Positions 34,813 to 45,871 of a stretch of 64,000 bases of DNA are shown here, piece after piece. This DNA comes from Sesamum alatum. Taxonomy: Eukaryota; Streptophyta; Magnoliopsida; Lamiales; Pedaliaceae. The notes below the pieces were generated by a model. It did not search any database and was not told the origin of the DNA. It worked only from the letters and a program-made list of their open reading frames with translations. The stretch is from contig JACGWO010000002.1 of assembly GCA_034509735.1 (NCBI GenBank), forward strand, positions 50,775,115-50,839,114. Direction: 5' to 3'. The translations under genes and the position numbers were made by a program. The first letter of the stretch is position 1. Each line of letters opens with the position of its first letter.

Positions 34813-34820
34813 TATAAATA
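34813..34820 (+). promoter_or_regulatory. Distal TATA box of the GH85 gene
   Basis: TATAAATA lies about 220 bases before the GH85 start codon. Transcription from about 34845 would include two upstream ATGs, at 34942 and 34961, both out of frame with and overlapping the main start. Confidence 0.5.
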
Positions 34821-34986
34821 ACACCCCCCAAAATAATAATCCAACTGACACTGACAAATTGTCTGAATTCTGCCGCCAATTCGCTGCGGAAAATACAAAG
34901 TATCAACTAACAATCTCATCGCAGAAATCGAGTCAGCTTCCATGGATTCTTCCACCTTCCATGTCTCCAGTGGCCCTCTTGGCCGG

Positions 34987-34994
34987 TATAAAAT
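34987..34994 (+). promoter_or_regulatory. Proximal TATA-like box of the GH85 gene
   Basis: TATAAAAT lies 46-53 bases before the main ATG. If used, it would start transcripts near 35015-35025, giving a very short leader without the upstream ATGs. Confidence 0.35.
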
Positions 34995-35039
34995 CCCACC
35001 GCCGCGGACCCTTCTCCGCCGTCGGAGACCTCCACGGCA

Positions 35040-38000
35040 ATGGCACAAACAAATGGAACAGACTCAGCCACCGCCGACCCTCCGCCGCCGTTCGACCCTT
35101 TGGCGCCCGCAGTTCCTATATCTTACCCGCTGAAGACGCTAGAGGAACTGGAGTCGCGCGCGTACTTCAAATCGTTTCACTTCCCGTTCAACCAGGCTGC
35201 CGTGAAGCTTCCGGCAGGAGGGAGCGCGGAGGCTATGCCGCAGCGGCCGCGGGTTATGGTGTGCCACGACATGGCGGGAGGCTACACGGACGACAGATTT
35301 GTGCAAGGCGGGACGAACGCTGATGCATACGCGATTTGGCATTGGTATTTGATCGATGTTTTCGTTTACTTCTCGCATAATTTGGTGACGCTGCCGCCGC
35401 CGTGCTGGACTAATACTGCTCACACTCATGGTGTTAAGGTATCCTCTGAACAGGGACTATTTACAATTTGGAATTAATTTGAGTTGTTGGCCTTTCTTTT
35501 CTTGGCGATTGCTCATAGAATTGGATCATGTTCTTGTGGTTATTGATCTTTAAGTGATATGATCATCTTTGACACACAGACTTAGTGATTGTTCAAATAT
35601 CTGATTGTATCCTTGCAAATTTAAGGTTCTAGGGACATTCATCATGGAGTGGGATGAAGGGAGAAAACAAGCTGATAAACTGCTGTCGACAAACACTTCT
35701 GCTCAAATGTATGCTGACCGATTGGCTGAGCTTGCTGTTGCTCTTGGATTTGATGGTTGGCTGGTATGCTTATGCTTTTTCGACGCTTAATCGCCAGATC
35801 TTGCTTGATTTTTGCTTTACAAGTTAATAGAACTAATGTGATTTGGTGCTGAACCTAATCCATGTGTATTCTTCTCGGCATTAGCGTTTTAGAAACTATA
35901 TGGTCAATAAGTTGATGAAATATTATCTTCAGTTCAATTTTGAAAATGACAAAAAAAAATTGGTCTTATACGATTTAGAATGCTTTGATCGTCGAAGGGC
36001 CTGAATGGTTTTGTGTTCTATGTTTTTCTCCTATAAATATGAGATCAAGGAATTAGCTATGGCGGTCTTTCTTTTTCTGACAGCTTAATATGGAGGTCGA
36101 TTTGGATCCCGGACAAATCCCTATTCTAGAAGAGTTTGTCAGCTACTTGACACGGACTATGCACTCTTCGCTGCCTGGTTCCATGGTTATATGGTACATG
36201 CTGTAACTCAACAGAGTAACACACGTATGCTATAATTTTCGTCTTTAGGTTGTTTATAAGTGAAAATTTTTGTATATAATGTGATGATTCAGGTACGACA
36301 GTGTTACTGTTGATGGTGAACTTTACTGGCAGAATCAATTAAACGACCGAAACAAGCCGTTCTTCGACAGATGCGATGGCATATTGGTTAACTATTCGTG
36401 GGAGGTATTTCTCTTGTTGTATTTCGCAAAGTGTATTCAGATTTAACTCTCATTTTGTCCTCGAGAAAGAAAAATAAAAAACATCATCTGCATGATACAG
36501 GAAGATTATCCTAAGCAATCTGCTGAGGTTGCCGGTGAAAGAAAATTAGATGTCTACATGGGCATTGATGTCTTTGGGAGGGGCACTTATGGTGGTGGAC
36601 AATGGACTGTAGGTTTCTACACATTTATTGTGTGTTATTTTCTTAATTTTTCCCTTGCAAAAACTTCGATTCTAGCCATACTAGAAACATTTCTCGCAGT
36701 TATGTTAGTTCATGAACTCCAAATTTCTTTAAACCTATTGTTATTATTATTCTGGATCAGACAAATGTTGCCCTTGATGTGATAAAGAAAGCCGGCATTT
36801 CAGCATGCCTATTTGCACCGGGATGGGTTTACGAGACGAAGCAACCCCCTGACTTTGAAACGGCTCAAAACCGGTAATGCACTAGCACTTTCTTGTACTG
36901 ATTAATCTTATTACCTGTGACTATAGTAATCCGATATTTCTTATAATTATCTTTTAAATTTCCGGTTGATTAAGATCCGCCTAAAAATATGTCGCTAGAC
37001 GTATCATCACTTCGCTCTGTTATGATGGAACTGTATCCGACTCACTTTATTTTAGCTACTACTCTACATGGATGTGATAAACAGATGGTGGGGACTTGTG
37101 GAGAAATCGTGGGGAACTGTGCAAAGCTACCCCAAAGTACTTCCATTCTACTCAAATTTTGATCAGGTATGTAGCACATATGTTTTGTTACTAAGTCCTG
37201 TCATTTGTAATTAAATTATTTTCTCCAAGGTATTTACACACCTATATCTTTAATAATTTAAGCGTAACGTTATGTCTCGCAGGGTCATGGTTACCATATA
37301 TCTATCGATGGAGAGCAAGTATTCAACACTCCTTGGAACAACATTTCTTCCCAAAGCTTTCAGGCATGTGCCGGACAGATGTTTTAGTTAGTTTTATATA
37401 TTTCCTTTGTCTTAGAAAGGATGTCTGTAAATTAGTGTAAATTTTTACATAAACTGCCTTCTTCTGGTGTCCTAACTCATAGACCTTGTTACAGCCTTTC
37501 CTTGAGTACCCTGGAGACCCCACCACTCAGCCGATCCAAGTCTCTGTTGAGTATGTATTCTGTTTCTTCAACATGGTAGTCGTTACCGTGAATCTTATAT
37601 TATGTGATAAACTTGTATATCTAATCATATCTACAGAAATTGATCTCTAGGAAAAACATTTTGTCTATTATAGATTAAGTTTTTCTTCCTGAACGCTCTG
37701 AAAGATAACTGAGTTTGATGCGAACCCTTATCATTATGCAGGTTACTATGTTCTTGACATATTTTTCCATGTAAATATTGTTGCAATACCTGGAAATATG
37801 ACATGCATTTGCTAATCACAGTTTCAAGGAAGCATCTTATACCGGAGGAGGGAACGTCACTTTTAGAGGGATGCTTGGCGACAATGCTGAATTCACAACA
37901 AGGCTCTTTCTTGGAGAGCTTCCTTTGGGGAATTCACCACTTCACGTTGCATATTCTGTGAGTCTCTCACCAAGGAATTTAATATGTACGAGTTTCATTT

Positions 38001-38928
38001 CCTCAAATTTCTCACAGATAATACGTCGAGTGATGAATAAAGAAAGTCGCGACAGGAGTATTTGTAAGACATGATTCAAGAGGTTGCGGTGTAGATTTTA
38101 CAAAAATGATGAATAATGCACCTAAACCAATAAAAGGAGCCGTCTCGTTGATCATTCCCTCCGTTTTTCAAATGGTATTAATTGATGCAGGTTAAATCAA
38201 GTGGGAACTCTTTGTTAGGTCTTGCCCTTGCAACCTCTACCACAGCCAATGAGAAAAAGACGGTCTTCCTGGCCGCCTCAGAAAACGCATTGCTAACCAT
38301 GAACCAGTTCTCAAGCCATTTTACCGAAGTGTTAATGCCAGAACGAGTAACCAAGCTGGAGGCAGAACCTGGATGGATCATGCAAGAAAGCAGCATCGAA
38401 ATGCATGGACACATGCTAAAAGAAATTCGGGCTGTATGCTACAGATCAAAGCCAAAAAATTCTCATGCTGTTGCCAATGATAAAACTCGTTCATCTGCTC
38501 CAGAATATTATGCAGTTCTTGGTGATATCAAGATTACTACTTCCGGAGAAAATACAAACTTTCCACCATCCACAGCATGGACCGTTGACGGTCAATTCGT
38601 CAGTTGGACTTCGGGTCCTAAAGGGTCCAAGAACCTTAGTGTTAAGATTACATGGCAACTGAAAGATGGCAATATCGATCTTTTCTCTAAGTACAATATA
38701 TATGTCAACAAGCTAACGAGTGTTTCATCTGTCAATCAGAGTGAAATGCTTGACGGATCTCTGGAATATCTCGGTGTTGCAGCAGCGAAATCATTCTACG
38801 TTTCTGATCTAGAAGTTGCTTCCGGCATTTCTAGTCTGAAATTCATAATCCAAGTCTGCAGTCCTGATGGAGCTTGCCAGAAGCTTGAGGAGTCTCCTTT
38901 CTTCCTACTGCAAGTTCAAGGTACGTAA
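35040..38928 (+). CDS. ENGASE1: Cytosolic endo-beta-N-acetylglucosaminidase (GH85), eleven exons
   Basis: Cleaves the chitobiose core of free N-glycans released from misfolded or turned-over glycoproteins. The plant enzymes are cytosolic, and no signal peptide is seen. Exons: 35040-35438, 35626-35763, 36084-36193, 36293-36404, 36501-36608, 36761-36873, 37085-37166, 37283-37363, 37495-37550, 37822-37957, 38191-38928, giving 690 aa (Arabidopsis ENGASE1 is about 680). Family landmarks: PISYPLKTLEELESRAYF near the start, VMVCHDMAGGYTDDRF, GTFIMEWDEG, and the catalytic GWLLNMEVDLD. In this last motif Asn181 and Glu183 are the N-x-E pair that stabilises the oxazolinium and protonates the bond. MVIWYDS, GIDVFGRGT and PGWVYET follow. 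The C-terminal half is beta-rich and includes the GGNVTFRG segment. Intron 8 has a GC donor; the others are GT-AG. The last exon runs to TAA at 38926, although a strong donor at 38921 allows alternative ends. Confidence 0.93.
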
Positions 38929-39893
38929 ACCTCATTCTTCGTTCTTTTTTCATTTATAAATGTCGACCGTGTTAATTCTCTACTTTTTCTTCATGAAAAG
39001 CTGCTTTTAGAAAAACTTGTATGATCATTCTAGCATAAGGATGTCGAAGATACTAATGAAACGAACAGATGCTGATGAGATTGTTATTTGTTACTAGCAC
39101 AGGGTGACATAGATATCGTTCTTCGATCCAAATTGTTGGAAATAGGTTGTGTTTGATCTGATTCCCTTGTACAGCCCTTCGCGCTAATTTTTTAGGACGA
39201 AAATGCCCTTTTTATGTCGTCCGTGTGTATGCCCTCAGTGATATTTTCACTATATATTAGAACCCGTTAGATAGCTTATATATACACAATGCATTCGGAT
39301 GCGTGAAACGACTCCCTGTAGTAATTTTTCAAGTGTTTGCAGGTGTCAAATATAGGAAGAAAAAATGCATTCGGAGCCAATATACTACGGTTGCATGTCG
39401 CGACGTCCTGCCAAGATACGTGCAAATGAGCAATAACCGTAAGACACAAATCGTTGAAACTCAAGGTGCAGTCCGAGTAGTTTATCTGTTTTCTATCGTA
39501 AACTTGTCAATTTTAGTCCTCTATATGGCCTATCGGCTCGTGACAAAATAAAAAAAATTATTGAATTGGCATCACCTCTCCTTTTTATATCGAGAAAGAA
39601 TTATGTTTTCTCCTGTCTCTAAAAGAAAACAAAATCGAAAGATGATGCAAGAATTGAGGTTGATATGTAAAACGGATACTTTATTTGTCTTGTTATTACC
39701 ACATTTTCCATGATGTTTTAAATCTTTGGTTTCCTCAAAATTCAACTTATTGTCCATCTTTCTGCATCATATGCTTTATCTTTTTCTTCAAATTTCTGCC
39801 AGTATAATGTGACATCCAGTAATAAAGCAAATTGTTAATCAGGTGAGGTAACCCATTGACAATAAGAAGCAATTAAATTTCTTTTATTCTACA
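38929..39893. other. GH85 3' region with a possible alternative terminal exon
   Basis: The GTACGT donor at 38921 could splice to an acceptor at 39342, giving an exon 39343-39551. That exon codes about 69 residues ending in a hydrophobic segment (VVYLFSIVNLSILVLYMAY). Alternatively it could splice to 39069, giving nine extra residues. The conserved protein length favours no splicing. The remainder is AT-rich with no gene. Confidence 0.35.
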
Positions 39894-40142
39894 GTAAATT
39901 ACAGTGACACCCCTTGAGGTTAGATCAAAATACACAAACACCCCCTATTGCAAAATTACAACTGCATCCGCTAAGGTTATAATTTTATTACAACTACGCC
40001 CCTTATTTAAAGGCAAAGCTTACACTAATATCCCTGAAAAATATTACACTGACACCCCTCAAGGGGTGTAGCTGTAATTATGCAAAAAACAGATAATGTT
40101 TGTATAAATGAACCTAACCTTAGGAGGTCAATGTAATTTACC
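39894..40142. mobile_element. Small palindromic foldback/MITE element (about 249 bp)
   Basis: The left arm 'gtaaattacagtgacacccc' plus 'ttgaggttag' is matched by the right arm 'cctaaccttaggaggtcaatg' plus 'taatttacc'. Half-copies of the same arm lie at about 8438-8550 ('gatacctcttgaggttagg') and 40316-40480 ('ggtaaattacattggaactc'). Confidence 0.55.
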
Positions 40143-41082
40143 CTTTATTCTAACATAAACTATAGACCATAAGACCAAAATAGTAATATTAAATATGTTT
40201 GAAGTTGTCTGTAACTGTACAGCATATTAGTTGTTTTTGGACACAATTAATTTGCAGCTGATTATTATTGGACTTGTAGTCGTCCAAGAAATTGAATGAA
40301 TAAAGAATATTGATGGTAAATTACATTGGAACTCCTGAGATGAAGTTAAAATACACAAATTCTTATTTTTTGTAAAATTATAATTATACCCTTTAAAGTT
40401 ATAATTATATTATAACTACACCTCTATTTAGAAGTAAAATCTACACAAACACCTCTTAAAAGACATTATAGTATTATACTAACTACAATTGCTATCACGT
40501 TTCTACACTCTCAATATCCCAGTAAATTATTCAAATAATAATTATAAAAAATCAATTTTCTTTTTTCTATTAATCCAAATCTTTATTTTTACTTAATGTC
40601 CCTTTTTTATTTACCTTTGACACAACATGCATTGCCATGGTATTTCAATTTTAAGTGCGATACATCAGTTACTTACAAAAAAAAAATCGAATTTAATGGT
40701 AGATACACAAAATTAATTTTTTTTCTTAATACTTATATAAGTATGAATTGATCATGTGAAACCCGAATTTACCCCTTTCTGGTATAAAAAATGTTCAAAA
40801 GTCCTCTTATGAAAAAAAAAAATCAAATTATCCCATGTATTTTAAAAAATGTAAGCAAATTATCCTCCTAAACCTTTGATAGGGTTTAGGTTTACCTGCA
40901 ATAGTTTACTAAGGTTGGTAGCACCAAAAACCTTGTGAAGAATGGGAAATTTGTGAGGGTGGTCGGAGGGGAAATAAGGCGCAAACACTCAGTCTTTGGC
41001 GCAGTCGTCGCCTCAGCAACTTGCATGAAGCACAATGGAGCTCGAGCTCGAAATCGAGCCGGCTCATCTTGCACCTCTAGGT
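40143..41082. other. AT-rich spacer with one foldback half-copy and a G+C-richer patch
   Basis: 40316-40480 is a half-copy of the foldback at 39894-40142. 40930-41080 is clearly richer in G+C, with open frames of 60-67 codons on both strands but no recognisable protein. It abuts a Helitron-like fragment and could be captured or leftover gene sequence. Confidence 0.35.
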
Positions 41083-41380
41083 TAATGACACTATCGTATC
41101 TATTTTTAAATATGATAGTTATATCCCTAACTAGATAATTTTACAAATTAATTATAATTACTTTTTTTTTTACAAAAGTGACTACACATAATTTTAACAC
41201 CAGAACACCAATTTTTTTGTCGTGCCGACGATAACATCTTAAACTGATTTTTCTTTGTTTTATTTTTTTTTTTAATGTGCTTTGTTGATTTATATATTTT
41301 ATTTTTATATATAATCTATTTTAAGATCTTAATAGTATTTATTATTTGCACATAGGATGACGTGCAACAAATGTTAGTTT
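41083..41380 (+). mobile_element. Helitron-like element fragment
   Basis: The segment 'atgacactatcgtatctatttttaaatatgatag..atccctaactagataattttac' aligns with the reverse complement of 28438-28505. The later part 'atgtgctttgttgatttatatattttatttttatatataat' matches the 3' half of the element at 7571-7857. Confidence 0.4.
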
Positions 41381-43090
41381 TTTTTTTTTTTTTAAAAAAA
41401 AAGAGGATTATTTACTAACGGATCTATGACTCAGTTACAAACTTACATTCCAACCCGTTGGATTCGAGGACCTGATTGGGTCAGTTCTCGAGCCCAATAG
41501 CTCTTAGCGGGTCAAGTCTTGAATTGACGTCCAATTTGATATCGCCTGTTCTTCAGAATCTGGAAATACAAATCTGATATTCGGCCACCATTTCCGTTGT
41601 ACGGGTGTGGCCCAATCGGTCGGGTTTGGCCCGTTTGCCAATTGGCAGTTATTTTTCAATTATTTTGATGTGGAGTTATTTGATATTGTTTTAATTATCA
41701 ATTTTTTCAAATTCAAAATAAGTAAAATAAGTGTGTTTTAGGAAATTTACATTTTATCTATCAAAGTAATTACTTTAAGGTATTGAAAAACTTAATAAAT
41801 AATATAGATGTAATGACAATAATTTCAAGTAGTGATCGGAGCACACTTGATGTGTTTGCATAGCTTAAATATTTTATTATATTTGTCTAATTAAATGAAC
41901 AAAGAAAATTAAAATGACTAACATATGAAAATCACTAAAATATATTAAATTTTATTTTACATAAATAAAGAATAATTGGTATAATTATTTTATTAAATAA
42001 ATAATTATTTATTGGAAGAAATAAGGATAAATAATTGTATTTTAGTTAATCCACACCTTGTATACCAAAATTAGTTTTTCTAAGACTTTTAACCTTAATA
42101 TATATTAGTGCACGCGGCACACTCATACGAGTGTGCATAATAAATTAAAAATTAGTTGTTATTTTTAAAAATATATTTTTATTGCATAAGTTCAGATATT
42201 TAAAAGAGGATCGAGAAAGAGCAAGCTAGCTATGAGGTTAAGAGAGGGTAATAAAGTTGAAAGCTAAAATAAACATAGGAGTGTAAAATATTTGGTGAAA
42301 TAATATTAAAAACTAAATATAAAAAAATATAACAACAACCAAAAAACTCCAAATTTTGAGATTAATAAAATAATTAAAAACTTTGACAGATCAAATAATT
42401 GAAAACACGAGAAAAGAAAATGCTCTTCCATTATATAACGGTATGAATAGATATGTACATATATATAGATATATGTATATATATTTATTATTGGGATAAT
42501 TACACGCTTTATTGTAAGGTTTATATAATTACATGTAGATTTATGTGGTTTGAATATTACATCTAATATCCATGATATTTGCTTCCGTCTAATAAATAAG
42601 TCCTTATGTTAGTCAAGATCCATCAAATTTGCTTATATTAGCAAAAAAATTGGATTAAAATTCATATTTACTCCAAATTGATTTATTATTGACTTATTGC
42701 AAGTCAAATAAAATTTTTTATAACCAAATTATTCTTATACATCTTTAATGTTAATGCTTGTGAGAATATATACTTTTACTTTTATAAGGACAGTTAGACG
42801 AAAACAAACTTTATGAGTATTAAATGTATTTTTAAAACTACAAAAAACTATATATAATTACATCAAGCTTTAATGGAGGTTGTTTAATGAAAATTTTTAG
42901 AGCGGATTAGGTTCGGTGGAACAAAGTAAATTATAGAACAAGTGAGATATATTTATTATGTGATTGATCACTCTTTCAAAATTATACATCGATTACATGA
43001 TAAATGTATTATAATTAATTTAGATTTGGCCGAATCAAGTTGGGCAAAAAATTTACCTCCTCTAATTATATGGAATCTTTTGAATTAAAG
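41381..43090. other. Intergenic region upstream of ferritin with one foldback element
   Basis: 41440-41660 is a slightly G+C-richer patch without a convincing frame. 42495-42890 is a foldback element of the 22310-22840 family: it shares the central 'catatttactccaaattgatttattattgacttattgcaagtcaaat' block in pieces, and inverted arm motifs 'cttccgtctaataaataag' and 'gttagacgaaaacaaac'. No gene is supported. Confidence 0.5.
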
Positions 43091-43180
43091 TAGTAATTTA
43101 ATATTCCAGAGTGTTGGGCCCACACTGGAGCAGCCAGGTCAGCCACAGCAGATATTTATCTCGGGATTCCACAATGTTTC

Positions 43181-43194
43181 CACGAGCCAGCCAC
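43181..43194 (+). promoter_or_regulatory. Iron-dependent regulatory sequence (IDRS)-like element of ferritin
   Basis: CACGAGCCAGCCAC matches the plant ferritin IDRS consensus CACGAGNCCNCCAC at all but one defined position. It lies 246 bases before the ATG and about 110 bases before the AT-rich core promoter. In maize and Arabidopsis ferritins this element mediates repression at low iron. The match is seen directly; function here is inferred from position and family. Confidence 0.7.
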
Positions 43195-43295
43195 GCGCAT
43201 CCTTCAACTGCCCATTCTTCGCCATCCACCTGTTCCTCATCCAACGGCTCACACCAATCTTGATTTCTCACAGATATAGATACATACAAATCTAT

Positions 43296-43349
43296 CCATA
43301 TATATATATATATATATATATATCTCCACACTCACACACACACACACAC
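43296..43349 (+). promoter_or_regulatory. Ferritin core promoter: (AT)n TATA region followed by (CA)n
   Basis: An AT dinucleotide tract (about 43297-43322) doubles as a TATA region, followed by a CA repeat (about 43326-43349). The predicted leader then runs through a CT-rich stretch to the ATG at 43440. Both repeats are microsatellites and may vary between individuals. Confidence 0.5.
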
Positions 43350-43439
43350 TTCCATCCCACCTTCATTTCTTTCTTTCCATCAATTTCTACACACAGATCT
43401 CTCTGTACTCAGCATACACAGTGAAAAAACGATTTGAAA

Positions 43440-45871
43440 ATGCTTCTGAAAGCTGCGTCGGCTTTTGGTTTGTTGAACTCCCATGGCGAAAATCTGAGCC
43501 CTCTGTTTTCCTCTGCCTCGCCTTCCTCATTTCAGAGTTTTGTGGGCAGGAAGGGAAATGGGGGCTGTGTCGTCTGTGTGGCTAAACAAACCTACAGCAA
43601 GCCCTTGACCGGCGTCGTTTTCGAGCCCTTCGAAGAAGTGAAGAAGGAGCTCATGCTTGTGCCCACCGTCCCTCAGGATTCGCTTGCTCGCCAGAAGTAC
43701 ACCGATGAGTGTGAAGCCGCTCTCAACGAACAAATCAAGTCGGTTTTCTGGGATTTCAGTCATTTTCTTGTTCTTCTGTTCTGTAAATTCTTGTTTTCAT
43801 TGTTCTTCCTCTTTATCTTAAGAATTTAGTTCCGATGGATTGATTTTATTATTCCCTTTTGGGAACTTGTGCGGTGTTTACAGTGTGGAGTACAATGTTT
43901 CGTATGTGTACCATGCCATGTTTGCCTATTTTGACAGAGACAACGTTGCACTCAAGGGGCTTGCAAAGTAAATACCCGAACATCTTTCTGATATCAGGAC
44001 TGTTTGAGTCGCTTGTTTTTGTTTTGAATCTACTCTAATGCTGGGTTTACATTTGTTTTCTTATAGGTTTTTCAAGGAATCAAGTTTAGAAGAAAGGGAA
44101 CATGCTGAAAAATTAATGGTTTACCAGGTGTTTGATCATATGCAACATGTTATATTTTTAACTTTTCACAAATTTTAGTAGGATGGGTGATATTCATTTG
44201 TTCAACAAAACTCAGAACAAGCGAGGTGGAAAGGTGAAGCTGCAGTCTATCTTGATGCCCCTGTCGGAGTTTGAGCATGCTGAAAAGGGAGATGCACTAT
44301 ACGGTGAATCCTTTTTTATGCTGTCCTAATTAGAGGTCCCTACTACCATAGGGATGATTTATGTGGTTGGGGTATGCAATGAAAATGTGTCGATGTTGGC
44401 CATGACAAAATGGTTCAAATTTATCCTATAATTGAATGGTTGTCATTTTTGCATCAGCTATAATTCATACAGTGATCTATTCTGCGGTGGCTATCCGATT
44501 TTAGCATCAATAACAGGGACCAATTTGTCTTGATCCTACATTTACATTTTTGTTGGCAATAAAGTTCGATATCTGTTATTTCCTGTCTGCAGATAGTTTT
44601 CCTTTTGGACGCATTATCCACATGATAACTCTTTTCCTTCTCTTGAAATGATATGATTCCCTGTCATTAACCCTTTTATCACACCGCATGTGTCTGACTA
44701 TTGATGCTGAGTGGTTAATAAGCAACATAGGTTGGACATATGTAGTTTGTCTTGTATAGGACATACTTTGGATTGTAATAGCTAGCATGTACTTACTTTC
44801 ATACTAACCTTGTTGATGATTTTGAATCTTATATGGGAAAAAGTATGTAAGGAATATATTATTTCAAACTGCATACATGAGATGAATATTTAACTTAGTA
44901 TCGGAAAATTTGATCATGCATAGAGCATCATAAAGAATTTTACGCAGTTCATTATTGAATCAGTAGTAATAATTATGAGTAATAGATAGATAATGCCATA
45001 ATTCAGTTTTACTTTCCTTGTCCACAAAATGCATGAGTTAGTTATTCTTATAAAATAATATGAAGTCTGCGTTGCATGCATCAGCCTGTCCCATATTACT
45101 CTTGATCTCCGGATTTGGGCGCTCTTTATGTTTGTCAAAGACTAAATTAACTTGAGATTCCCTTGTTACCTTACAGCTATGGAGCTCGCGTTGTCTTTAG
45201 AGAAGTTGACTAATGAGAAGCTTCTAAACCTTCATGCTGTAAGTTGTGTACTCGGATTTTATTTTGTTTTATTTTCCTTTTTTACTGTGCGAATACCAAC
45301 TGTAGTATTTTGTTATAGTATGTGTCAAAAAAGATTTATAGAAATCAATGTCATGATTGATATATGAAATCTGCTGCATGTCTTGTATTTTCAAGGGCTG
45401 TGTGTATCTGGGTGATGGATGTATGTTTATTGCTGACATCTCCAACTTTCAATAACAGGTAGCCTCCAGAAATAACGATGCACAGTTGACTGATTTTATT
45501 GAGAGCGAGTATTTGGCTGAGCAGGTTCTGGATTCTTTTCCAAGTGTATTTGTCTTCAAGAACAGAGAGGTTCTACTTGGTACGATGGTATAAAACTAAG
45601 CTTAAAATATGTTCTTCTTTTGCAGGTGGAATCTATCAAGAAGATATCAGAATATGTTGCGCAGCTGAGAAGAGTGGGTAAAGGCCACGGTATGGACATA
45701 ACTCCCACTTTCTATCTTTCACTTTTATATTTTTGTGATATCAGTATGTGGATATTATATCACACTTTTCTTGTCGATTTTCCCTCTTGCTTTTCATAAC
45801 TATTATATATGCTTGGGATGTTAGGTGTTTGGCATTTCGATCAGATGCTGGTTGATGAAGCTGTTGCTTGA
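43440..45871 (+). CDS. FER: Ferritin, chloroplastic, eight exons
   Basis: Plastid iron-storage subunit that assembles into a 24-mer, oxidises Fe(II) and stores it. Exons: 43440-43738, 43884-43967, 44067-44127, 44216-44303, 45177-45238, 45459-45524, 45626-45689, 45825-45871, giving 256 aa. Residues 1 to about 48 form a Ser-rich transit peptide. The plant-specific extension peptide follows (about 49-80, [20 protein letters not shown]). The four-helix ferritin body starts at [20 protein letters not shown]. Ferroxidase ligands are present by alignment to H-chain: Glu102 (NVEYN) and Glu137/His140 in [18 protein letters not shown] and the C-terminal [14 protein letters not shown] are intact. The eight-exon layout is the usual plant ferritin structure. 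The start codon is the first ATG; a TTG six bases upstream was not used. Convergent with APY7 downstream. The IDRS-like element supports iron-responsive transcription. Confidence 0.96.
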
